A stretch of DNA of 64,000 nucleotides from assembly GCF_905475395.1 (NCBI RefSeq), contig NC_058337.1:104712368-104776367 (forward strand), in the 5' to 3' direction. Positions 1 to 12,400 of this stretch are shown here, piece by piece. Numbering within the stretch: the stretch's first letter is position 1; each line of letters opens with the position of its first letter. The position numbers and the translations under genes were made by a program. The notes under the pieces were generated by a model that saw only the letters and a list, made by a program, of their open reading frames with translations, made no database searches and was not told the origin of the DNA. The DNA comes from Chrysoperla carnea. Lineage: Eukaryota > Arthropoda > Insecta > Neuroptera > Chrysopidae.

Positions 1-1031
1 AACCAACTTTGCATTATACCGCCGCATGTATCAGAGTAAATGGGCAATCATCTAAGGGATGTGACAGGGAACACCCAAACTAGAATTTTTTTTATTCGTT
101 GTGTGCGTAGTCATGGTATTAGCAATAAAATCGATGCCAGCACTTCCAATGTAATATTTTGGGAAAAAGGAGAAAATTTGGGGATAAAGGAGTCTGTTAT
201 GACTAATTTGCAGTTCTTTACACGTTAATGTTATAGAAAATGTCAAATTAAAATTATTGAAAAACACTAATTAATTAAAAATTGTGAAAATAATAAATCA
301 AATTGCACAAATATTATTTTTCAAATTATCATAAATATTTATTTAAATTTGTGAGACAATAATATTTTTTCAATGTATTAAAGAAGTGTCTCGTTAGCAT
401 GGAAACGCCTCCAATAAAACTCATATACGTATATATATTAAACTCTTTGAAAATTCACTACTGGAATTGTCAACAGAGTGAGAACCACGTCTCAAAGTAG
501 ATTGACAAGGATAGTAAATGTCGAGGCCTGGTCATAATACGCATGTCTTAATATACAACATAATATCCTGGCGCGTATTTAAAATAAGATTATACCACTT
601 TTAAATAAAGTTAAAACAGTATATTTTGAAAAAAATTACCATTTTACCATTTTTAAAATTTTTTTTTCATAGAATTAACACAAAATTATCTAACAATATT
701 AATCGTTTGAACGTTAAAACAAAATAAAACTTATTTATTTATTTTAAGCACATGTGATTTGAATTATAAACACATCATTGAAGCAGCTGATTCCGGTTAT
801 ACGATCATGCGCATAGAATACCAGGCCTCCAAAATGGTGTTTCTCCGTCAGCTGTTTGAATATTGTATTTTCATCTTTGTTAATCTACTTTGTGACGCCA
901 AAATATATATACTTGGTATACACTGGGCTTATCTATTTAAAATATATGATCTAAGATTAAACTCATACACGTATACACGTATATGTTTTAATGTACCTTA
1001 ACTTCCTTTACATTATTTATTCCGATACACA

Positions 1032-1607
1032 CAGGACCAGGTAAGGCTAGAAAGGCCATAGCCTTATGCCCTTGAATATTTTCTGCCCTCGATTATGATA
1101 ATGAATTTTATTGTTTATTAGATTTTATTAAACAAATTTTTATATGTAAAACATTTTATAAACATTTAATTATGAGTTTTCAGATAGAGGATCAACTCAT
1201 CGAACTTTGGCAAAGTATTTTTCTTTTTCTAATGTCTGTTCAGTTGAACGGTGAGCGAGAAAGATAAAAAAAGATATACTAAGATCCGGAGAAAGAGGAG
1301 GTGTTGAGACGGCGAATATACGATCGAATTTATCACAAGATAATCTTCCGGCTTTATCGTTACTTACTATAAGCAGTAGAATCGTTAGAAATTTAAATGT
1401 CGAAGAAATAACTCACGATTTCGCAAGTATAAAAAAAAACTTCAAAAAACTATTTAATTATTATTGTTAATTAATTATTGTTGAATAAAATTTATAACTA
1501 ATATTTTTGTGTATTCATTTTACTTGTGGTCAATGATTTAAAAAGACATTTTTCTTGGCCTTTTCAGAGAGTTAGCCTAAGGCCTAAGAATGTTTAATAT
1601 GCCCCTG
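1032..1607. mobile_element. Possible hAT-like non-autonomous element
   Basis: The candidate begins CAGGACCAGG and ends ATGCCCCTG, so both ends start CAGG when read inward. It is flanked by near-identical 8-bp sequences, GATACACA on the left (1024-1031) and GATACAAA on the right (1608-1615), as expected for a hAT target duplication with one change. GGCC-rich motifs with AGGCTA/TAGCCT lie near both ends. There is no coding capacity inside. The terminal repeats match over only a few bases, so this is a moderate-to-weak call. Confidence 0.4.
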
Positions 1608-1691
1608 GATACAAAGTAAATTTTTTTATAATCATATCCTTTTTGCAGAAAAGCTTTTCTATTCTTCAAATATGTTCTTACATAATTATAC

Positions 1692-2245
1692 CAATGTATA
1701 ATTATTAAATATGGTATAGTAGGTTTAATCTCAAGTGTGTAACGCTTAAAAATATGGATGCTACGAAAAAAAATTTTGATACAGCTGTTCATATCATCAC
1801 CTAATTAGTCCATTTTCGGTTATCCGTCTGCCCATCTATCTGTCGACACGATAACTCAAAAATGAAATGAGGGCGAGTCCGTAAATGAGCAACATAGGTC
1901 AATTTGGTCTTGAGACTCATCTTGCAAACCATTTGAGATATATCAAAACTTTAAAAACTTTAAATATAAAAAACGTAAATGTTCCTTATAAGTAAATAAT
2001 CAACTTTTGTTTGAAACATTTTTTCGTAAACATCACTGTTTACCCGCGAGGACGCAAATTAAGTGCAAATTTTAAAGTATGTATTATATGGGATTATCAG
2101 TTATGTGTGTGTGACTATCTAAGAGTAGATATCTTTCTTTACTTACATGACGTAAAAAAACGATTGCGACATCAAAACTGTCTATAAATGGTATTTTAAC
2201 AACTAACTCAGTCAATTGTTTGTTTTTGTCTGTTTTTATGAATGT
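1692..2245 (+). repeat. Interspersed family A, copy 1 (degenerate)
   Basis: This shares with the copies at 7249, 49358 and 55573 the ordered blocks: 'CAAGTGTGTAACGCTTAAAAA', 'CACCTAATTAGTCCATTT', a (C)CGTC-rich tract, 'ACGATAACTCAAAAA', 'AACATCACTGTTTACC' and, at the far end, 'CTCAGTCAATTGTTTG'. The order is the same and divergence is clearly higher than between copies 7 and 8. It has no open frame. The orientation is arbitrarily called + with the TATACCATG end on the left. Confidence 0.8.
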
Positions 2246-2924
2246 TTGTATTGTCGGAGAAATGCAATCATAGTTAATTTACGTAAAATATGTTTAAAAT
2301 CGAAACAGGTCTTAAGGAAGTTTTATCTGTACCGAATTTTGTAACGTAATTCCATAGAGATAATATATTCTCCAGACTATTTTATTAGATTTAAATTTAC
2401 CGGGAACCTTGAAATAATCATATGAAAAAATTATCATCAATTGTTGAATGTTTTATTTAAAATTTTTTTGATAACATTTCATGACCAAAAATCTATTCCT
2501 ATTCCTATTGTAACTTTCATATAAAAACACATACTTATAGCCAAAAATTTCAGAAAGAAAAAATTTGAGAATGATAAAATATAAATCAATATTAATTTTA
2601 AATTTTTTATACATAGGTTTTATGTTTTGATAGTCAAGATTGTACCTGATTACACTATTACTACCCTATTATCCACCGAAAACTACCTAAATTTTATCAA
2701 ACAAAGTTTCGAAGAAAAAGAGTTGCAAAGCTAAAAGAAGTTCATATATCTTATCATTTATCTTAGTTCATATAAGGTTATCATTTCTACGGTATGGACT
2801 ATGGTCCGAGAATGTATACATCTTTACATTTGTGTTAGATTAGCAACCTCATTATCACCTTTCCAGAATTTCCTTCTTTTACCCTTCAAAATTTTTTTTT
2901 CGCTACAATATTTAAGGTATCAAG

Positions 2925-3307
2925 CAGTAGCAGATTTACCGGGAAGCAAAGGAAGCAATTGCTTGGGGCCCCGCTTCGACAGGGGCCCCAAAAAATGGAA
3001 AATTTTCAAAACACATTCGAAAATTTGAAAAAAAAAAAATAACGCATGAAAAAAAGAAAAAATCCATGTCAACGACAAGCTTGAAAAACTTGACTTTGAT
3101 GATGTTATTCATCAATTTGCGGCTGAGAAAAGTAGAAAAAAGTTGTAATTTAGATAGTAAATTATAAGTTAACTGTAAAATATATTGATTATGCAAAATT
3201 AACTAGTTTTTTATTATTTTGAAATATCGAGGGAGGGGGTATTTTACAATGAGGGCCCCAAAAACCTGAGGTTGCTTGGGGCCCCGTCAGAGGTAAATCC
3301 GGCACTG
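2925..3307. mobile_element. hAT-like MITE, 383 bp, with perfect 8-bp TSD
   Basis: The left end reads CAGTAGCAGATTTACC and the reverse complement of the right end reads CAGTGCCGGATTTACC. These are 16-bp terminal inverted repeats with two mismatches. The element is flanked by a perfect 8-bp direct repeat GTATCAAG (2917-2924 and 3308-3315), the hAT superfamily signature. Subterminal TTGGGGCCCCG blocks occur near both ends. No transposase is encoded, so it would depend on an autonomous relative elsewhere. Confidence 0.88.
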
Positions 3308-3552
3308 GTATCAAGGATTTTATTTTTAATTAATATTAATAATTAAGTTGGAGAGAGATATATTAAATATTATTCGTCTCTCTTTCATGATGTCATCATT
3401 TTTTTGTCATACAAAATATATAATGATATATTTAGTACTCAATATTTTATCTATAGCAGTACCTAATCTTTTGTGAAACAAATTAGTCACACAATAAAAC
3501 TTGATTTGCTTTAAAATTATTTTGTGACAATTACTTCAGTGGTTTTTTAACA

Positions 3553-6500
3553 ATGGAAAATCAAAGCGATGAAGCTCAAGGTAATTATTTCGTTTAATTT
3601 TTTTTTTTTTTCAATTCTGTTAAGGAAAATGGAGAAAAAATTAGAAATGTCCTCATAATAAGCCCTATGAAGTGACCGATAAGATACGGTATCTTCTCGT
3701 TTATGTTATTTTTATTTTATTTAAATTTTCTTATTACTTTAAAAATTATATCTATGAAAATAAAATCGATCAAAGAATTATCGATTTTGAAAAAACATAA
3801 GGATTAATATGTCGACAAAACTAGGGCCGATATTACCATTTCAGTTAGTTATTTAATATTATTATTGAATTCTAAACATGTCGCAACATGTTCAAATTTA
3901 TTATTATCATTTCAGTTAGTTATTTAATATTATTATTGAATTCTAAACATGTCGCAACATGTTCAAATTTATTATTATCATTTCAGTTAGTTATTTAATA
4001 TTATTATTGAATTTTAAACATGTCGCAACATGTTCAAATTTAATTTTTTTCGGAACTTACTAGTATATCATAAAAGAATCAGTTTTTTGAAACGAGATAA
4101 AATGCTTATAATTGAAAATCATGGAAAATTGTTTATATATGATGGGATTTTCTGTTTTTCCAAAAAATTTAGTGACTGATTTATATGGAAAATACAAGGA
4201 GCTTTTTATTCCTCCGTTTTTTTTTTTCAAAAAAATGATTATTTTACGAGACGTTTTGCTAAAAAAGCTAATTTTAACATGTTTAAAATTTTTTACTATT
4301 TTTTTTAAATTTTCCAAATTGACTTCCATTTTGAGCTTTGTTTACTGTACTTAATATTAAGAAAACTTCTGTATATTCATCAATTTTAATTAAAAATTAG
4401 CCATAATATCACTCTGAGCTACATTGACCCACCTATGTTGAATCTGAATTTTGCGTTTTAAGCAGTTTCAATAAATAATAATAAGCAATTAAATTGTTTT
4501 ACATCAAATATAAGGCATTGTGTAACATTGCGCAATAAAAATGATGCTTCTGATTTTTCCAAATTGACGACAATTTTGAGCTTTGTTTCTTTAAATAATT
4601 TATGCAAATGTCTTTGCATATCTTTGCAATATTTTCTTAAAGGTTCGTTACTAAAGGTAAATTATAAGATATAGCGTATCTTTAATTAGTGAATTTAAAG
4701 ACACGAATTTGTATCTTTGCCCCTAGCGCTAAATCTAATAATTGAAAATAGATTGAGTATAAACATATTAAGTTGGCCCTATGATTCAAACCAGGTAAAA
4801 ACTTGAAAAACAGTGGCTATATTATTTTCGCTTTTTAACAAAGGTTATTCTGCACCTCAAATTCTGTATGATTGTAACTTTAGCTCGTCAAAGAATTCAA
4901 TTTCAATAAAAAATTTAATACTTTTATTTTTAAAGAAATAAAAAATGATTGCAACAACAAATATATATATGCTATTTTTCACTTAAATTTTTATCAACTT
5001 CAGCTACTCCCTGGGACTTTGGAGACGTGTCCGCAGAACTTGAATTAATAGAAAATGCAACAGATAGAGCACCAAATAATATAACTACATTACTGATTCA
5101 ATTGGAAAGATCTGGAGTTCTGGCACAGAACAATATAAATCAAATTAATCAATATTTATCAAACAACCAGAATAATATAGACAATAGAATAAAATTTGTA
5201 AGTATAAAAGTTAATTATTTTTGATAAATTATAATAATTTGTGGAATTACTGTGAAAAGTGAATATTTTCTCATATGCCAATTGTACCTTTATTCTCCCA
5301 AAATTAAGCTGATATGTATTATGATTTTCCAATCCATTTTCGAATTATTAAGGTGGAATTTTTTTTTTTTGGCGCTTAATAAAATTAAATGCAAAAGACT
5401 TTATGAAATGGAAGTTTTTAGTTTAATCAAGCAGAAAGATATAATTATTCCAATTTTCTTTGCAACACCTCATTCTTGAAACAATTTGAATCCAAAAGTC
5501 TTATACAAATCTTTTTTACAGAATACACTATTATCAATAATATATGAAGATTTATATGGATACTATATTCAAATTATTGAAGATGTAGAATGGGAAAGGC
5601 CAGTTACAGTGGATTTTAATGAATTTTTTATCAATACAGTACTTTTACTATTTTTTACTCCATATTGTATTAGTCAATTCAATTATAGTAGAAATTCTAG
5701 ACTAAGACTTAGTATGAGAGATTCTAGATTCAACATCCATTTTCGAAGTAAGTCTATGTGTTTTCTATCTTATCACTTCAGTGTTTGTTTTACTTTTAAT
5801 ATTTATAAGAAACAATATTGTGACTAGTCTAACTCTAATCAAATAGTTAGAAAAGAACTCAATGTCACAAAACTAGATTTTCTTTGAACCATTTGACGCA
5901 CTGTGAAAGCAGATTGGACATTATCGAATTTAAATTTCTTAAATCTTAAAACTAAAACCTACCATTATTTTCTTCAAAACTGTTTAGAATGTACTTTTTT
6001 CGATTCTCGTTAGATATTTTTAGCTCTAAGTTACGCGGTGTTCAAGTAAATTCGACAATTTCAAATTTGCACATCATTCAAACAAAAACTCCATTAAGAT
6101 AATGCGTAAAAGCGCATTCTACAGAGAAATGAAGCGTTTGAATGCAATAAGTTTTTACTAAAAAGTTTCAGTTTCGATCTTTCTTTTACAGTGCATAATT
6201 TAGCTAAAAGATAACCAGAATCCATAAAAGAGAATTCTAAACTGTGTCAGCTGTGGGTAATTTAAAGAAAACAATACGTTTTAATAAAAATATTTAAAAA
6301 AAATTTAAATTCGAAAGTATCCAATTTGCTTTGACATTACGCAACTCAGCCAAAATGTTGTACTCTTCGAAAATTATTCAATGCAAAATGGATTTTACAG
6401 ATCTAAATTAAAGTTAGTTAATAAAATTGTTTAATGTGTTGCAGGGTTTTTAATAAGAAGGAATGTCAGTGACGATATGGCACTTTATGAAGACATTGAA

Positions 6501-6605
6501 GATTACGATGCTCTTGAAGACATAACTATAGAAGAATACACAACAATTTTTACAACTGTGTTAAAGAAATACAAACGGCGATTCGCACTAAGAAATCCAA
6601 ATTAA
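3553..6605 (+). CDS. Unrecognised small acidic protein, four exons (202 aa)
   Basis: Coding exons are 3553-3580, 5004-5197, 5522-5747 and 6445-6605. Each junction is GT-AG (donors GTAATT, GTAAGT, GTAAGT; acceptors TTCAG, TACAG, TGCAG) and the phases agree (1, 0, 1), giving 203 codons ending in TAA. I do not recognise the family. The N-terminus is MENQSDEAQATPWDF. Residues ~25-75 are Asn/Gln-rich and helix-like. The middle has acidic aromatic stretches (IIEDVEWERP) and one hydrophobic run (TVLLLFFTPY), which is too short to be a clear membrane helix. The C-terminus is strongly acidic (YEDIEDYDALED) and then basic (KKYKRRFALRN). There is no signal peptide. The consistent phasing of four exons and a polyA signal 157 bp downstream argue it is real. 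The first exon is the least certain. Confidence 0.65.
3838..4043. repeat. 71-bp tandem repeat, about 2.9 copies
   Basis: A unit beginning TCAGTTAGTTATTTAATATT recurs at 3841, 3912 and 3983, exactly 71 bp apart and nearly identical. Each unit carries the dyad AACATGTCGCAACATGTT. The array lies in the first intron of the unrecognised gene at 3553-6605. Confidence 0.95.
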
Positions 6606-6761
6606 GAAACTTTTAGTCTAATAACCTACTTAGTTTAAGATATATTAATTTGTTTTTCTATTGCATTTTTATTTTGATTATTCTCTTAGTACTTTGTATT
6701 TTATAATAAGTTACAAATCAAATCTAAGATTTTAATTTTTTTATCAAAAAAAAATATTACA

Positions 6762-6767
6762 AATAAA
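6762..6767 (+). terminator. Polyadenylation signal AATAAA
   Basis: Canonical AATAAA lies about 157 bp after the TAA of the four-exon gene ending at 6605. It is the first good hexamer downstream. Confidence 0.5.
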
Positions 6768-9466
6768 TTATCTATAATTAAAATTGTAATGTAGTTTTTA
6801 CTCACAATTTATGCGATATTCCTAAGACTGAATTATTTGTTACTTATACTCCCATCAAATTAGATGAAATTTACAGTGGTTTAAGTTTTGGTTGCAGCAA
6901 ACTAGTTTGCCAATTTTTCACGTTTTTTTTTTTCAAATTTATATCAATTTAGTGCTTCAGTAGTAACTGTGCATTTTAGTGAAAAATAGGTGAGCCCAAA
7001 ATTATCGAGCGTTAAATTTCAGATCGATTTGTACATACAAATTTTGTCTTATTTTTCATATTTTCTGAAAAATCTATATCAATGTAAAATTTTCGTGTGT
7101 TTTATAGTTTTTTTTTTCTTTTATTTTAGTTTAATTTAGTTTTTCTTAAAAACTTAAAAATTTAAAGAAAAAAAAGGTTCTTACTTATAAAAGTTCTTAA
7201 AAATTTCCTACCGTTCTGAATATTGTGATTGTTTCCAAGCTTTCACATTTTTATACCATGTATATATGAAATATACATAGTATTATAAGTTTAGTCCCAA
7301 GTTTGTAACGCCTAAAAATATTGATGCTACAAAAAAAAAATTGGTATAGGTGTTCATAAAATCACCTAATTAATCCATTTCCGGTTGTCCGTCCGTCCGT
7401 CCGTCCGTCTGTGGACACGATTACTCAAAAACGAAAAGAGATATCAAGCTGAAATTTTTACAGTGTGCTTAGGACGCAAAAAGGGAGGTCAAGTTCGTAA
7501 ATGAGCAACATGGGTCAATTGGGTCATGGGTCCGTAGTACCCATCTTGTAAACCGTTAGAGATAGAACAAAAGTTTAAATGTAAAAAATGTTGCTTATAA
7601 AAAAATATAAAACTTTTGTTTGAAACATTTTTTTGTAAACATCACTGTTTACCCACGAGGGCGTTAATTAGGTGCAAATTTTATAATATGTATTAATATA
7701 GGAATATCAAAGTGAATATCTTTTGTTATTTACGTGACGTCAAAAAAAAAAACGAATGCGCATCAACACTTGCGCATTATATGAGAATATCAGTTAAATA
7801 TGTCAGATATGAATGAATGTGAAATGTGAGTTATCAACACTGCCTATACATGGTATTTCAACAAATAACTCAGTCAATTGTTTGTTTTCACTTGTTAGAA
7901 AAGATTTTTTATTTTTCCCATTTTTTTTTTAGAACTTATTCAAAAACTATGCAATTTTTTAGAGCGTAAGATTTTCAACCGGTCTTATAAGCTTAAGATT
8001 TTCAATCGGCTTATAATTTTCACTAGTTGAGGGTGGAAAACAAACATATGTATGCCTCCTATCATAAATTATACAGTAAGTATATTGTAATACTTGTACA
8101 TGCAAAACTCGTAAGTGTAGTACTTACACAAACAGTATGTAAGCCTCGTATAAATTTATTTAAATATCGATTTTTCTAAAAATTCGCAAAACTGCACTTT
8201 CCTTCTGTGGTACTTTGTGCAGTCTCACTTGTCACACATATTTGGACTTGGCACTAGAACTCATTAATTTTTTGGAAAATATGGTGATTGAACAGTTCGT
8301 AAAATAATTTAATGAGTATTTTGTTCATTATAGCTAATTTTCATTTATTTTCTATGAGGTTTAGAGAAACAGATGATACAGGTGTTCTTGAAATTATCGA
8401 TGAAATTTTGTGATTATGTTTTGAGCTAAAATACGCAGCACCGATCTCAAGATTGGGCGGATCATAGACTTTCCCATAAACATTTATATTTTAAACTGTA
8501 AGCAATAAAAGGGATACATTTTCTTCTGATCGAAGAAACTTTCAAATTATAGTCCCTTCCTCAAAAATAAACAATTTTCAGGAAATAGAATTGCCAAAAA
8601 ATCAACTTTAAGGGAAACTATTAGTTTAAGACTATAGGTAATCAGTTATGCTGTGTCACTTGAAAATTGAAAATGAAAATTAAATACAAAATCCAATAGG
8701 CTTTCTTTCACACATTTAAAATTTATTTTAGCAAATTGAGCTTTAAAATACAATTCAAATATATAAAATTAATTTACAAATGTTTTTTGTTTTTTTGTTT
8801 TTTGCTATTAAGGCCTCTGTTTATTTTGGTTACATAATAAGAGGCAATTTTAGAATATACCAAAATTTCTGAAGTATGGCAAAACTGTAAATTTTTACTT
8901 TTTTTTTTTACAAATTTCTTAATATTATTTTTGTTTCAAAGATTTTTTTTTAGTGGTTAAATAAAATTTATTGGAAATCACAATTTTAAGTAATTAGTCA
9001 GTAAATTGTTTTTTCGTATGTAACATAAAATACGCCGAATTCCGAGAAAAAAATTTGTCAAGTCAAAATAGAACAGAAGAAATTATATAAAGTTAGCATT
9101 TTTTTTATTAAACATCAGTAATTTTTCAGAAATTTGTTCAATTTTCGCTTCACTAGTACTCAAGAAGGGTAAAATTAATCAAATCAAAGTCTATGGAGTG
9201 TGTTTATTTCTTTGGCACGCTCCGTAGCCTACATGGCTTCTAAGCAAAAACAAAACTCCATGTCAGGAAGATACCATCCATATACATAATCTATACTTTT
9301 CCGCTCCGAATAAATTCGGTATCACTTTTACCTATTTATTAAACATAAAACTTAAACATTGTGTTTTCCAAAAAAGAGATATTTATCCAAATTTTCTTAT
9401 TTAATATTTAATAGTGTATCAACAAAATAATTTAACAACAATTATTTATACTTTGTTTTAAAAAAT
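6768..9466. other. Intergenic stretch between the unrecognised gene and TMEM181
   Basis: Both flanking genes run toward this interval, so it carries two 3' ends. Apart from the family A copy at 7249-7895 it is AT-rich non-coding sequence with T-runs. I see no further gene. Confidence 0.6.
7249..7895 (+). repeat. Interspersed family A, copy 2 (near full length)
   Basis: It starts TATACCATGTATATATGAAA and ends in the CTCAGTCAATTGTTTG block. It contains the CCGT tetranucleotide run (about 7388-7410), GGACACGATTACTCAAAAAC, the run CCCATCTTGTAAACCGTTAG and the dyad GTAAACATCACTGTTTAC. It is about 650 bp, longer than copies 7 and 8 because of extra sequence near the right end. There is no open frame. 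Confidence 0.9.
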
Positions 9467-12400
9467 TTAATCACTATCATCATCAGGACGATTACGATTT
9501 AATGGACGACGACTATCCTCATCTGAACCATAAATAACATCTTCATCAGAATCATTGATCATTGAGAATGCTGGATTATCTTTTGTGATTACTGAATCTA
9601 TAAAATAAAAACTCAATGAATAAGTAAATAAATTTTAATAGTGTAAACGTACTAATTTTTTGAAAGAAAAAATTCGTTACAGGGCAAACTCAACGGGAAA
9701 GGATCGATAAAGGAGTTACAAATGTTGTAACTCCACAATACAAAAAAAGTTAAATATAAAAGCTCTAGGCAATTAAAAAAAACTAGCACTTTTATTTTAT
9801 CATCTTTGAACCATTACTAAAATCAACACCGGACTAAAATAAATTCTATAATTTTTGGATCAAAATTACCCCTTCCACCGAGTTTCATGAAATTTCAAAA
9901 CAAAAAAATTTTTTGTCGTTTTTCTCGATATTTTCAAAGAGTTACCCCTTAAAAAAATTGCAAAAAATCGAGAATTTTTTTTTATCTCCAATTTCGATAA
10001 AAATCAGTATATAAGGTTTTGAGATACGGATTAAAATCAATCCAAATATTGCGATAACTCAGAAACTCTGCATCCAATCTTTAAATTAACCTGATTTTTA
10101 TACTTTTTGGATCAAAATTACCCCATCCACCGAGTTTCATCAAATTCCAAGACAAAATTTTTTTTTTGCACCGTTTGAGGGAGTTAATTTTTAGCTATAT
10201 CAACGAAATTAAGACCCATATATATGCAACAAGATCAAAGAAAAGTTTAACACAAATGTGCACATGTGAAAACAAAATCTGGGAATTTTACCAGTTATGC
10301 TCTGCCATTCAGGTAGGTATAATCCTTTGTATGAATCAATAAAAAAGTGAAAACTTTTAATTAAATTTCAGTGTTTTCTTTCAAAATTATTTCTTTCAGT
10401 TATACATTGCTGGTTTTTATGCGTATACATTATATGAATACACAAAATCTAGCTATTCATGTTACAAAGCCCCAAGTAAGACATACCCGGTCAATTTCGG
10501 GTCCCAAAGTTATACAATTCTTGAATGTCTAGTACTTACCATGAATACTTCGATTATTTGGTGAATAAACATATGCCATTGTATACAAATAAAAATTTAA
10601 TAAACCATAAAATGACATAAATTGTGCTGAACTATTGTAATGTGTTGATAATCGCGCCACAAAATTATCCTCAATAACACCAAAACCAAATCGCATTAAT
10701 GTTATAACCAATGTAAGTGATAATACCACTAGCATTAGTAATGTTAAAAATTTTAATCGCATATCTAAAAGAAAATTCAATAAAATTACAAAAAGTTTAA
10801 TTTTTTTTCTGGTGTATTTATCAAATACTTACCAAAGTATGGCATTGATCTCAATTCACTATACGCTTTTAAAATTAAGAAGAATAAATATACTAAGTAA
10901 ATCGCAGCGAATATTAGGAAGAACATTTTTAAAGACTAAAACAAACAAAAAATCAAATTCAATTCAACCATTCCTAATTTTAAAATATATTATTCATACC
11001 TCAAAATGTTGAGTATCTACTTCGTAATTATATGTTGGATCTTGTAATTCATTATAACGATCCCATGTTGCAAGAATAATTGCCGAAATCCATAACATCC
11101 CAACAATAAATACTTTAGGAAAATAGAAAGTTAACCATTTTCTTTCATTCTAAAAAAAAAAATTTTTATTTAACTACTCATGGTGAACAATTGTGACATT
11201 ATTTGATGCAGATACTAAGAAACATATTTCGCTGACATCTAGACATAAAACAAGATTTTTTTTAATGGTAGCTCAATAACGGTGTGTTCAAGTTAGTGTT
11301 GGTTCCAAAATACTTCTTCCAACGAAAACGTCTTTGAATTTTTTAATATATATATACAATATAAAAGCAATGGTATATAAAATGACTAGACCAATACAAT
11401 AAAAGAGTAGACTATTTGTAGCCCCAGATGCAAAAGGGGGGAGGGTGTTATAAGTTTGATCACTATATGTTTGTGTGCGTGTGTGTGTCTGGCTGCCTGT
11501 CTGTGGCATCTTAGCTCCTGAACGGATGAACAGATTTTAATTATTTGTTTTTTTGTAAGGTAATTTAATGGAGAGTGTTCTTAACTATATTGAAGAAAAT
11601 CGGTTCAGTTTCGAGAGAGCTACAAAGAAACAACCATATTTGCCGGGAGTATTTTAAATTTTGTAAATTTCGCTTGTTAATAAATAGTTTATTCATATAT
11701 TTGAACAGTATTAATATATTTTTCTAAAATATACTTTAATTTATCAACGCGTGTTGAAACCCAGTTTAAGGATACTCTCTTCTTTTTATGTCGCAGGTTT
11801 TCGCGTGCCAAAAAGATTTTCTCAATAGGAAAAGAGTAAATACTAGAGTGACTACTGCAGGAGCTGTCACAGTGGTGAGGAAGAGGAGTCAATGTCTCAT
11901 CTTCTCTGTCACTGTCCAGCTCTTGCCACGAGGTGATGGACTAATTTGAGCCAGCCTCTCTTTGACTACTTCTCCGACCTAAATTCCGTCGACGTCAAAG
12001 CTCTCCTGCTGTTCTTAAACAGCTCCGAATGGTTCATGGAGCAGTGACCGGGGATGGGCCAACCTTTTTTCGGTATCACAACGGACCCTATGTTCTAAGT
12101 GTGTCCCACCCCAGGTGCACTTATCCCACAACCACTTTAACCTAAACTCTAACCAAAATAGATATGATCTAACCTGTCTTAGTCCATGGTAAACACATAA
12201 CCAAAACAATAATAATGCACATAAAAATGTAGCTTGTAAAACTGCATCTAACATTCCAGGTATCCAGGAATTTATCAAAAACATCATTGGGAACATTGGA
12301 TCTAAAAAAGAAACAAAAATTGAAAAACTAAGTCAAATAATACTATATTTAAGCTTGAATAACTTACTATTATAAAATAGTAATAGTGGCAATAACAAAG

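Larger units (their letters stand above)
1..3552. other. Gene-free, repeat-rich left flank
   Basis: I find no coding exon I can support here. Short open frames lack splice context or recognisable domains. The stretch holds a possible hAT-type element (1032-1607), a degenerate copy of the eight-copy interspersed family (1692-2245) and a well-defined hAT-like MITE (2925-3307). The last ~250 bp before the ATG at 3553 is AT-rich and contains a TCAGT motif at about 3536, which resembles the arthropod initiator and could mark transcription start for the downstream gene. Confidence 0.6.

Noticed and set aside
40-267. Overlapping open frames on both strands at the left edge
   Set aside because: Neither has recognisable domains or splice context. 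One strand reads FPKYYIGSAGIDFIANTM, which looks faintly membrane-protein-like, but the window edge prevents judgement.
759-1001. 80-aa open frame in the left flank
   Set aside because: No ATG context, domain or partner exons; composition like translated non-coding DNA.
3838-4043. CRISPR-like array
   Set aside because: Contiguous 71-bp tandem units without unique spacers, in a eukaryotic intron.
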